64,000 nucleotides of DNA from Euglena gracilis. Its lineage: Eukaryota > Euglenida > Euglenophyceae > Euglenales. This document shows, in pieces, positions 21,301 to 30,620 of this stretch. The stretch is from positions 58,807,564 through 58,871,563 of the forward strand of contig CP154955.1 of assembly GCA_039621445.1 (NCBI GenBank). Direction: 5' to 3'. Under the pieces are notes generated by a model. That model had not been told where the DNA came from. It searched no databases and worked only from the letters and a program-made list of their open reading frames with translations. Both the position numbers and the translations under genes were made by a program. The stretch's first letter is position 1. Each line of letters opens with the position of its first letter.

Positions 21301-23405
21301 CTTCTCAATCATCTCGTTGAGAGCCTGTTCGCGTTCACCCGAGCAACGGAAGAATTTCCGGTGCATAGGTTTAGCGCCATCCTTGAGCTCGATTTTGCAA
21401 ACACCGAACGGGCCGCGAATCGCGGGGTCGATGTCGCAGGCGTCCAGTACACCATGGAATTCGCGAGTAATTCGCGAACAATAGTCAGCAGACTTGGGGT
21501 GTTGGTCCGCACTCTCAATGACCGCAGAAATCTGCGTTGAGGGTGTGGCATCCCCATTGGTGCCAAGGTATCTTGGCACACGCACATCGGATATTCCGAA
21601 TGCGTCAAAGAAACAAACGCGAAAAATGATTTCTTTAACAGGTGGTAATAATATACCACAAAAATCCTCAAATAGTGGTACATCAGCGGGTAAATCCCAC
21701 CAATGAAAACACACATAGGATAGTTGGTGAAACCAATCCGCATTCGGATTGACCGGTATGAGAGAACTCCTCGCGCTTCATCGCGGAGGATTTTCTCCAC
21801 CACATCCGGGATAAGTTTTGGGGGAGGGTGCATCCATAGCACCGTGTCACCCCAGAAGTTAAGAAATGCGTTGGTATGTCGCGACCAATATCGCGTCAAG
21901 CACGCATGCGCTTTTGATGAGAACGCATCAATTTCCAACGACAAATCGAAGGAATCAGCCAAAGCCGCGATTTTGGAGAACCATTCCTCCAAAATACGGT
22001 ATTGACCAAAATTAAATGCGTTCCATACGCGCATCGCGTAGGTGTCGACCTGGTTCGCGGGTTGAAGAGCGGTAACGCAATTCAGGGATCCGCAAACATA
22101 GGTCAAGGGTGTGTCATCCACACTCCCAAGGGGCATTCCCAAGGGTTGATGGGTTGGATGGGTGCATACCCAGTCCATATCATGCCAGATGGAGGTGGGG
22201 GAGGTGTGTGACACGGATTTCGCGGTCCCAAACAACAAGGCAATACCTCGTTGTTGGAGCACTTGATGTACGGTCGCGCATTGCGATCCGCAACCAAGTG
22301 TATGGTTACGCGAAATCGGGATTAGTGTTGGTGTTTGGACTAGACATCCACAATCGAAATCTGGCTGGGCGGAAATTCTCCTACAGTGCACACATTGGAA
22401 GGAAGTGTCGGAGTAGTGGTCCTGGTCGCGCATGTTGGTCTGGTGGGGGTGTGTGCAAAAGTTGGGATGCGCTGTTGTAGCTGCTGGGGGGTGTACAGAT
22501 GTATCTGAAAGCGATACATCTGGTGGAAAACGGGGTATTGGTGCAGCTGGGCGACTACTCGACACCGTACGTACTTCAGGCCTTTGGGCTTTCGTCTTGT
22601 AACCCAGTGGAACGAGGGGGGTACCGCTACTCGCTTGCCCTGCCTCATGGGGAACGGAAGTTGGTGTGTCAATGGGCAGGGGGTGAACTTTCTCGGTACA
22701 CCCGGTGTGGAAAACGTTGGTGGGTCGGATTAGTAACGGGGTAAAAGTTTTCGAAAACGGTGTGGAAAAATTGGTGGCTGTCGCGGTTGACGCCACGGGT
22801 GATGAAGGTTTGGGGGGCAATGAAGAGAATGGTGATGTGCGCAAACCGTGGGAGTGGCAATCCACTACCAGCCGGTGCTGACGTAAAAAGGGGTATCCCA
22901 GAATTACGTCAGAACCATGGATTCCGGATTCATATCCCCAGGTATCCGGAAAATTTTGCGGTTGGGGGGGGTGTGAGTGGTGCTTGGGGATGAGGGGTAG
23001 GACAATGTCCAAAAAGCATCCCAAGTCACCACCGCACATAGGGGTGTTGTCAGCCGTCGTAATTTTGATCGGCTTCTTGGCTTTCACCAAGAGGGGGGTT
23101 GGTATCAACCCGAACCGAAAGAGTAGTGCAATGCGACAACCAGTGTCAATGAGAATTTTGACTTTTGCACAAAAATTTTGGATTTTGATTTCCGCTTGGA
23201 CCAAAAGTTCCATGGGGGGTAAGCAAAGTGAAGGGTCTGGCGAAAATACGTTTTCTTGCCAGCTTTCCCATGAACCCTTTCCTACTTTGCACAACATTCC
23301 GAGCGGAAAGTTGGAGTGGGGGGTGGGGGACCCGAAAATTTTCCGGGTACCGACCAGAAAGGCAGATGGGCAGGGGGGGCAGGGTTGATCAGGTCCTACC
23401 TCCAT
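18331..23405 (-). pseudogene. pol: Ty3/gypsy Pol polyprotein, copy 2, frameshifted
   Basis: It is homologous over its full length to the intact pol at 4,623-9,704. The pieces are protease plus RT N-terminus (21,309-23,405), RT, RNase H and the integrase zinc region (19,369-21,714), and integrase core plus chromodomain (18,331-19,305). I see a 1-nt deletion near 21,762 (in a palindrome AGGAG-AA-CTCCT intact in copy 1), a 1-nt insertion near 19,388 and two 1-nt insertions near 19,243-19,250. Relative to copy 1, 12 nt are also missing at about 21,442. Motifs remain recognisable, but the protein cannot be made from one frame. Confidence 0.88.
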
Positions 23406-23450
23406 CTGTTCATCAGCCCAGAGGTCCGTGCCCTCGGACCTCGGGCTCCC

Positions 23451-24836
23451 CTACTCCAGGTCCGAACCGGCCGAATAGCCGGCTATGGGCCTTTTAGAGG
23501 TATAAACGGATTTCAACGTGCGCACCGCCATGCGGGCCTCGTCGAAATCGGTATCCGTGGTCTCATCCCCCTCCCTGCCCGAAGCCGGGGTGTCATCCTC
23601 CAAACAAGATATCTTGAAACCGACTTTATGGCGGTTGGAGGAGTGACCCTTGTCACCGCGATTCATACCGCGATGACGTTGGCCAGGGCGGGGAGAACGA
23701 GAACGCGGACATTTGGATGAGTGGTGATCACTCGATCCACAAAGCGAACACCGAGATTTGGGTCGCGATTCTTGGTAACGGGGGGATCGGTTTCCCGATT
23801 TCCCGTCAAACCGTCGTGGTGACCGGATATCCCGTCGACCATGACCGGTGTATCGGGGTTTTCCCGATGACGACCGCGAAGAGGATGATCCGCTTCGCGA
23901 ACGCGATCGCGATGTCTCGCGATGAGAATCACGCTTCTTGGCCGGGGCACCGGGTGACCTACCCCGTGGGGTACCGTGTTTCCGCTCATCGCGGAACGGG
24001 ACCCGGGGGCTAATACCACCGGAACGGGGACCTGATGACCGTGAATTGCCCGATGGGCGTGAAAACGCGGAGGAACCCGAACCACGTGATGAGGTCGAGC
24101 CTCGCGGACTCTGAATACGCTTACGCGCTTCAGGATTAGGGCATTCCCGAGACATATGTCCCGATTTGTTGCACAATAAGCACACTTTATCCGTGGCTTG
24201 GTCCGAAGAACGCGGATATCGCGTTTTCGATCCCGTGGTGGGTGAAGTAGGTGAAACCGGTGATTTTTGCAATGCGTTTAACGAACCAGCCGGTAATCCA
24301 GCGGTTGGGTGTGTGATATACGCGGATTGAATCTGACCCAGAAGCTGTGATAGCTTCAGTTGCTTGGAAACATAATTCCAGCGTTGGTCAAGAGTCATTG
24401 CATTACCCGCCAACTCCTCACGATGGATATCCTTGATGAGGCTAGGCGTGAAATGCATGAGAACAGCGTCAAACTGTTCGCGCATTTGCATTTCACTGAG
24501 TTCATCCACTTCAGCGGCAAGTCCTAACCATTTGGCATACCAAAGGTCAATGGACTTCCATTTGCGATCGGGTGGGGCGCATTGCCGCCACTTGGTCTCC
24601 AGGGTAATCCTAGCGACCAAACTTGAACTGGTGGAAGCGTATTGCTCCACCAGGTCATCAAAGGAAACGCGGTAGCGAATGACGAGTTGTCGCGCGCGCT
24701 CCTTCTCATCCCTAGGGAGGCAATCAATGAATTCCATCTTGATCACCTCCGGGTTTGTGTCCTGGGTTGGCCCTTTCAATGCCCAGTAGTACTCCCAGTC
24801 CCGGAAAAACTGTCTCCATGTGGTTGGGTCACCGTC
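23451..24836 (-). pseudogene. gag: Gag, C-terminal half with two zinc knuckles, copy 2
   Basis: It is open from the codon after an in-frame TGA (24,837-24,839) to the TAG at 23,451. It starts with a capsid-like segment (TTWRQFFRDWEYYW, then about 180 residues resembling retrotransposon gag). A CCHC knuckle (CLLCNKSGHMSREC) lies near residue 200 of the Met-initiated part, followed by a long Ser/Arg/Gly-rich region and a second knuckle (CSLCGSSDHHSSKC) near 350. Nucleocapsid knuckles bind the element RNA. Gag and pol share a reading frame. Confidence 0.8.
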
Positions 24837-25560
24837 TCATTGGGGCTTCACCTTATTCGCGATTGCGATGGTGCCCTTGAAGTCTTTCTGAAAAACCCGT
24901 TGGCCCTCGGTGGTATTCCGTGGATTCGGGCCCGGGTACGCTCGAGCACCAAGCGTATCCTTTCCGGATTCTTGTCGGAATCGCGAAATTTCTGGTGAAG
25001 GTGAATCCTGGTACCGGAAATCCGGTCGCAAACCCTGTTGGTCACCCGTAATAGGGGGACACTCCGGTGTGGGGGTATGTCGCGCATGCAACATGTGACC
25101 CACTCCCGGTGTACGGGTTTGTCTCATTCCACGCACAAGCATGGAATGATGGATTTCTTGGTGGAGACTTGGCGGAATCGCCATGTTTTCTGCGAATTAG
25201 GTTCCCGTAATGGGAGATTCATCCGAAAACTGGTTTTGAGTTGTAGGCAAGGCCAATGGTGGCACAATTCGCGGAATCGCAGATTGTGACACTCGGGACA
25301 CGGGTGGTGGTGGTGCATGTGCACCCAGATTCGGGTTGTGGAAACGCGAATCTGGAGCATCTGGCGCATGTTCGGCAATGCATACTGCCGAATTGCGGTG
25401 TGAAACCCGCTGTTGGTTGGACACATTATCCAAACCCACAGACAAGTCATGCACACTTTGCTCCAAATGCTCAACGAGTTGGAGTTGGCCGCAAATACGG
25501 TCAACTTCATCCTCCAAAGCGCGAATACGCTTGCGGTAACGGGAAAAGTCATCCACGTGC
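24837..25560 (-). pseudogene. gag: Gag, central part, interrupted by in-frame stops
   Basis: It is in the same frame as the C-terminal half. A TGA at 24,837 sits where the reading is KPQ-stop-DGDPTTW, and a TAA at 25,197 follows PITGT. Between and upstream, the frame reads a Pro/Thr-rich linker and a coiled-coil-like stretch (RIRALEDEVDRICGQLQ, near 25,460-25,540). Beyond about 25,560 the coding sense switches to the plus strand. The stops are probably mutations. Confidence 0.55.
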
Positions 25561-26740
25561 GGAATCCTTTCGGAACCGCATTGAACAAAGTGCTTCAGTT
25601 TGACGAGGACAACCAGAAACATGTCTTCACCAAGCTGGAACACTGCTGGAATTACTTGCAGGAAGTTGGCAGATATTGCCAGAGGAATTTCGAAAGTGCG
25701 GGTATTGACCTTGCAAACTTTCGGGAAACCTTTGACAGAATATGCCAACAGCTCCCGCAAAACTTCCGGCAAATTAGTGAATGCATGCATGAAGCGGAAA
25801 CGCGGAATGACTCCAAGTTTCTGCACTTGCATGGCTCACTACAACAGTTATCGGGACAAATGGAGTCCTGTTCATCTGCGTTGTTGCATTTGCAACAACA
25901 GTTGCATGCACGAGATTCCTCGTCTGCAACATCCAGCAGTGGTGGATTTGTGTCTATGGACCATGTCACCACATTGTCCGCAACTTTCCATGAATCGCAA
26001 CACCGCATTATGCAGTTGTGCGATGAAACGGAAAAGTTTCGGCAATTCCAGTCACAAGCCAACGAGAATTTTGCTCCCCACACGTATGTGCGGCAGTTGG
26101 AGGAGCGACTTTCCCGTTTGGAGCAGAAAACCTGCTATTGTGACGCGAATCAGGTTGGATTATCCAATCTGAGCGCGAAAGTCGCGGAAATGGCACAACG
26201 GCAGGATTCCCTGCAGTTGCAGTTGCAGTCCGACATTGGCGGGATTAACTCGGCCATTGCAGGTTTGCAACAAAGCTATTCTGCACTTTCCCACCGAGTT
26301 CCGGACATTAGCGGTATTCAGACTGCTATTGGGGAACTCCAGACCCGGTATGCATCGGTGTCTACCAAAGTAACGGAAATGCAGTCTCTACCTGCAGGTT
26401 CCAGTTCTCGGATTACCGAGAACCCTGATTTCAAGGCATTTTATTACAAAATGCTCACTAACAATCAGGAAACCTTGCAAGATTTCTGCAACAGCCTATT
26501 ACGGCTTGAGGAATCGGTGAATCGGAATGCCCGATCCACGCAAGGTGAGATTACCAGGTTGGATGAGCGGATTTCCGCGTTGTTGGATAAGCCGCAACCC
26601 GAAAATTTGCCCGTGGGTACCACAACCGCGTTCTCGGATAACCCTGCACCGGTTGCACCCACCACCACACCAACCAAGGTAACATCACCTTTGCAGATTC
26701 TCTCAAATGCTGTAAAAGCATTAATGGGACAACTCCAATT
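25560..26740 (+). pseudogene. Coiled-coil gag segment in inverted orientation
   Basis: A plus-strand frame spans 25,413-26,942 (509 codons), and its middle part has strong protein character: repeated heptads rich in Gln, Leu and Ser (for example LEERLSRLEQKT, LLRLEESVNRN, RLDERISALLD). The minus strand here is Cys-rich and unlike protein. Flanking sequence on both sides codes in the minus sense in the same gag frame. The simplest reading is an internal inversion of about 1.2 kb inside gag. An independent antisense gene is the alternative. Endpoints are approximate. Confidence 0.5.
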
Positions 26741-27446
26741 ATTGGATAAGTCTCACGGGAAGCTTGTCCAAGATGTTACCGGAATTTGCACACTCTGCAA
26801 CGCATTGTTGCACATGGTTGAACTGCCTCACAAGGGGGTGATCCCCTGGAAGCCTGGAATCCTCAGCAGTGAGGAGCTCACCAGTGCCCTTCCCATAGCC
26901 ATCCATGGGTTGGGACGTACCGGAGAATTCCGGTACCACTAGGCGAGTCTCCGGTTGCCAAGGTAGTGCGGGATAGCACCCGATATCGGGGGGTGGTGGC
27001 AAAGCTCTGTAAGGGCTTGCCGGTGGAAGAGCGGGTGGTGGTTGAAAGAAACACGGGGTTTCCAACCCACCATCACCAGAGAAGCCCGGTGGCGGAATCA
27101 CCACGGGTCTCTCCGGTGTGCGCAGCTGCACCGTTGCCGCAGACAGAGGCGAATACCCCCGTTGTGGCAAGGTGAGTGCGGAAGAGGCCGCATTAGCCTC
27201 TGAAGCCAATGATGTGGAGGGCTCATCGCCGACCACTGTCAATGATGACAAGTGTTGCAATTGTGACAATTGAACCAATTGTGCCTCATCGGCGTGGGAA
27301 CTGGAAGCACTTTCACATAAAAGCTTCCAATCCCCATTTTCTTGGTCAATGTCTTGCAATGATGCCTGTAATAAGGCATAATTGAATTGATGGTTGGGGC
27401 CTGTGCTTTGCATCTTTCTGATGACAAAAACAGCAAAAACCCACAA
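26740..27446 (-). pseudogene. gag: Gag N-terminal part, copy 2
   Basis: This open frame of about 236 codons is in the same frame as downstream gag. The likely initiator is the Met of MQSTGPNHQF near 27,413. It contains an acidic/Gln-rich helix-forming stretch, then a Pro-rich segment (PPPGFSGDGG, PPPALPPASP) and a final helix-like part. It lies between the primer-binding-site array and the inverted segment, as expected for the start of gag. Confidence 0.6.
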
Positions 27447-27602
27447 AACTAAGCAGTTGTGCTGGCACCAGAGGGGCTGTAACGGGTAATACCGTACAGA
27501 ACCTTCCGGAGCCTGCTCGTCTGCTTAGACGTTGACTAGAAGCCGGGAGCTGACGCTGCGACCGTGTAATAACGGTGCAGGGGCTCTCCGCTGCCAGTCA
27601 GC
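27447..27602 (-). other. 5' leader between primer-binding-site array and gag
   Basis: About 155 bp with no coding signal. It contains short hairpins with a GTAAT-type centre, for example ACCGT-GTAATA-ACGGT near 27,563. It presumably includes the packaging signal, but nothing specific can be shown. Confidence 0.4.
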
Positions 27603-27837
27603 GTAGGATCGAACCAATCTGCTACCAAGTGTAATACTTGATAGCGTTTCTTTCTGTATGGGCTGTATGTGTAGGATCGTGACCTAATCTGCTACCAAGT
27701 GTAATACTTGATAGCGTTTCTTTCTGTATGGGCTGTATGTGTAGGATCGTGACCTAATCTGCTACCAAGTGTAATACTTGATAGCGTTTCTTTCTGTATG
27801 GGCTGTATGTGTAGGATCGTGACCTAATCTGCTACCA
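27603..27837 (-). repeat. Tandem array of tRNA-Met primer-binding sites (70-bp units)
   Basis: Three identical 70-bp units start at 27,619, 27,689 and 27,759, with a fourth partial unit at 27,829 that runs into the LTR. On the minus strand each unit reads TACACT (the LTR end) followed by TGGTAGCAGATT. The latter complements the CTGCTACCA 3' end of an initiator tRNA-Met. The plus strand also carries GGATCG-type T-arm sequence just before it. The site touching the LTR (27,818-27,837) is the functional position. The others are duplicated LTR-end/primer-site junctions. Confidence 0.8.
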
Positions 27838-28154
27838 AGTGTACGTCTGATTCCCAATTCCCCTTTCCCAATTCCCAAAAGCCTTCGCTTTCGCCTTGGC
27901 GCACCTACTTGGGAACTGAAAATCAGAGTAACAGTAAAAACCCTTTTCCCACTTCCCAAGAAGCAAAGCACGGAGCAATGCAGGGAGTACGGACTGGATA
28001 ACCAAGTCCGGTCCGATGGAAAGGAAGGAAAAGGTATAAAGAAGAATACCACCTGTGGAGAGAGAAGGGGGCACCCATTAGGAGATCCTAATAGGATCTG
28101 CTTCCATCCTAACTTCCTCAACGGAAGGGGACAGAAGCATACGCCTGGTACACA
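27838..28154 (-). repeat. 5' LTR of complete Ty3 element
   Basis: This 317-bp partner of 11,482-11,798 shows three substitutions by eye. The tandem primer-binding array abuts its inner end. Confidence 0.92.
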
Positions 28155-28159
28155 GTTGA
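28155..28159. repeat. TSD GTTGA, right side of complete Ty3 element
   Basis: It matches 11,477-11,481, confirming the element boundaries. Confidence 0.85.
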
Positions 28160-28650
28160 TTGCGAAGAGTCAAGACTACAAAGACACTACGGTGTTAATT
28201 AGGAATATGCACAAAGCACAGCATGCGAGACAGGATTTTTTTGTGCTTTGTGCTCCAAATTCGTTAACCGTGATTGGGATCCACATCAGGTGTCCTGGTA
28301 CTATCTCCCTGAACCTGGGACTGTGCACGGCATCCCGAGCTGGCTTGGTCCAGAAGGGAAATCGGGCAGAGCCCTGGGAGGGGGATGTGTACCAGGCAGC
28401 CCTTCTGCCATGGCCCTCAGTACCAGGTGCAAAACGCTACGGCCCACAAACTGGCTACGGGCGGACCCTACACAGTACTACGGTCAAAAACAAAAGTTTG
28501 GCGAATCAACTGGTTCCTAATTAAATATTAAAGGGTGTGGGTGATTTGCAATTTCACTTAGAATTTGTGGGCCAAGTCCATTTTGAAAAGAGATGTTCCC
28601 ACCCGTATGTGTTTCATTTCGGCTTTTCGGCTTTTTTGCCATTTTTCTCA
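28160..28650 (-). mobile_element. Flank of the Ty3 insertion: 5' part of the DIRS-like element
   Basis: By position this continues the interrupted DIRS-like element, and the frame joins across the TSD for only a few codons. I see no recognisable domain. At 28,345-28,397 it holds a plus-oriented copy of the Ty3 polypurine tract with the first 12 bases of an LTR. Confidence 0.4.
28345..28397 (+). repeat. Inverted fragment of Ty3 3' UTR, polypurine tract and LTR start
   Basis: The sequence through CCCTGGGAGGGGGA and TGTGTACCAGGC matches the reverse complement of 11,791-11,841 with a few changes. It then diverges. It lies 190 bp outside the complete element in the opposite orientation. Confidence 0.75.
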
Positions 28651-28860
28651 CATTTGGCTGGCAAAACGGCTTTTTCGCCTTTTTGCCGACGGCGAAACGG
28701 CTTTTTTGCCGTTTGGCCAGCGGCGAAACGACTTTTTTGCCGTTTTGCTGGCGGCGAAACGGCTTTTTTGCCGTTTTGCTAGCGGCGAAACGGCTTTTTC
28801 GCCGTTTTGCCAACGGCAAAACGGCTTTTTTTGCCGTTTTGCCAAAAAGCCGTTTTGAAA
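28650..28860. repeat. Tandem hairpin repeat, about 31-33 bp units
   Basis: About six imperfect units each contain AAACGGC, a T-run, then GCCGTTT, so every unit can fold on itself. All three plus-strand frames stay open, giving false ORFs rich in Phe, Ala and Arg. Confidence 0.8.
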
Positions 28861-29435
28861 CAAATTGGCTCTTGATGGGTGGGAACGGAATGATATTATT
28901 TCTTTGAAAAAGCTCGAAGGAGCAAAAAGTACTTCCATACAAGGGACTGCGGTCCAAACTATCCTCTTTGCCTTTGTGCTTTGCAATCAAAAAGGAAAAG
29001 GGAAGCAATTTTTATTGTTACTGCCCCCTCGGGCTTTTCCGGAGAAAGGGATAAGCGGAAAAGAGAGGGCGGCCAACTGGCGAGGGCGGCCCTCATGTGG
29101 CCAGTTGTTTGGAATCGGCGCCGTCGAAAACCCCGACCAGCACTTATGGCCTACAGGGAGGTTTTAGTGAAATGAGAAGGGGACCCGCTGAGGACCTTCA
29201 AATCCCGTGTTCCCAAGCCGAGGTTGGAGGAATTGTTCAGCCGCTGAGCTCTGGGAAGCTTTTCTTTTTGAGGCAAGTTACAAACCTTGCCACAATCACA
29301 TCAAATGACTTGCCTTGCTTATGCTTCCATTGGTTTTCCAGGGGATGCTCTTGTAGTGGACACTCGCTTCGCTAGAGGGGGGGTGCTCTACTATTTGGAC
29401 CCTGCCCTTGTACAGGGCACGCACTACTATTAGGG
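28861..29435. other. No feature recognised
   Basis: Mixed sequence with short unrelated ORFs on both strands. I see no motif, repeat pair or splice pattern that I can support. Confidence 0.5.
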
Positions 29436-30250
29436 GTGGTTTACTTTGCAACAGCAACATTTCCGAGCTGAAAGTTGGTGTGGGGGGTGAGGGACCCCAA
29501 ACTTTTCCGGGTACCGACCAGAAAGACAGATGGACAAGGAGGGGCAGGGTTGTGCGCACCGCCATTCGGGCCTCGTCGAAATCCGTATCCATGGCCTCAC
29601 TCCCCGGTCTGCTGGGATCCGGGGTGTCTCCTCTAAACAGGATATCTTGAAACTGACTTTATGGCGGTTGAAGGAGTGACCCTTGTCACCACGATTCATA
29701 CCGCGATTACGGAGGCAGAGTGCGGCCAGGAGGAGAACGAGACCTTGGACACTTGGAAGAGTGGAGATCACTCGATCGGCAGAGCGAACACCAGGATTTG
29801 TGTCGTGATTCTGGGTAACGGGGGATCGGCTTCCCGATTTACCGTCAAACCATCGTGGTGAAGTGGTATCCTGTCGACCATGACCAGTGTATCAGGGGTT
29901 TACCGATGAGAATGACGATGAGGATCATCCGCTTCAAGAACGCGATCGCGCCGTATCGTGATACGAATGACGCTTCTTGGCAGGGGCACCGGTGACCGAA
30001 CCCGAGGGGTACCATGTTTCCGACCATCGTGGAACGGGGGCGGGGGCTAAGACCACCGGAACGGTGACCCGATGACCGTGAATTGCCCGACTGGCGTGAA
30101 AACGCCAAGGAACCCGAACCCTGCGATGAATGTCGAGCGCCACGGACTCTGAATACGCTTGCACGCTTCAAGATTAGGACATTCACGAGACGTATGTCCC
30201 GATTTATTGCACAAAAACCAAACGTTATCCGTGGTTTTGTCAGAACAACG
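29436..30250 (-). pseudogene. Diverged third copy of the Ty3 gag-pol junction
   Basis: This aligns with 23,280-24,200: the pol N-terminal region (29,436-29,550), a deletion of about 120 bp spanning the gag stop, then gag tail and nucleocapsid sequence to about 30,250. Many substitutions and indels show it is older than copies 1 and 2. At its upstream end it joins directly to DIRS-like sequence. Confidence 0.75.
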
Positions 30251-30620
30251 CTGTGCAGAAACTTTTCAATTTCAGACCAGGGAGGAATTAGCATATAATC
30301 CCCAAAAATTGTCCGGTGGACATTGCAATGCATCCAGCCCTGAGGCTTCCCAGTGGGGCCACCTGGCTACAAATTGTGGAAGCTTTTTGTTGCCTTGGGT
30401 GGCAAATAAATCTGTTTTGAGTTTGTAAAATCTTTGATCTGCTTTTTTAACGATTGGAATAACTGGGGGGTCCACGAAGTAATCCCCCCTGTCCACTTCC
30501 CACCTGCTTCTGGGGTCTGCAAGGCAGTGGCCCCTTCTTTGTGATTTGCTGAGGCAAATCTTGCAGGGGAAACAAGTACAAAATATATCCATTGAATATT
30601 TCCTTGGGAGAAAATTAAGT
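30251..30620 (-). pseudogene. DIRS-like element, domain after RNase H (fragment)
   Basis: The minus strand reads LADPRSRWEVDRGDYFVDP, LDALQCPPDN and PPWSEIEKFL across frame breaks. This is the conserved region that follows RNase H in DIRS/Ngaro elements, and it matches the better copy at 32.1-32.7 kb. It is fused to Ty3 gag at about 30,250. Confidence 0.65.

Larger units (their letters stand above)
11482..28154 (-). mobile_element. Complete 16.7 kb Ty3/gypsy chromodomain retrotransposon, copy 2
   Basis: Two direct 317-bp LTRs bound it (11,482-11,798 and 27,838-28,154), and by eye they differ at only three positions. Minus-strand order is 5' LTR, tandem primer-binding sites, gag, pol, a 1,890-codon third ORF, a 3' UTR, a polypurine tract and the 3' LTR. 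At 16,673 bp it is far longer than common Ty3 elements, because of the third ORF and a long gag. Near-identical LTRs suggest a recent insertion. Even so, gag has in-frame stops and an inverted segment, and pol has several frameshifts. Confidence 0.93.

Noticed and set aside
27460-27480. Alternative primer-binding site at CTGGCACCAG
   Set aside because: It is a small palindrome 360 bp from the LTR. The TGG complement directly abutting the LTR at 27,837 is far better placed.
27603-27837. CRISPR-like array
   Set aside because: Units are contiguous 70-bp tandem copies with no variable spacers, in eukaryotic retroelement context.
28565-28907. Overlapping plus-strand ORFs of about 100 codons
   Set aside because: Produced by the hairpin tandem repeat, which lacks stops in every frame.
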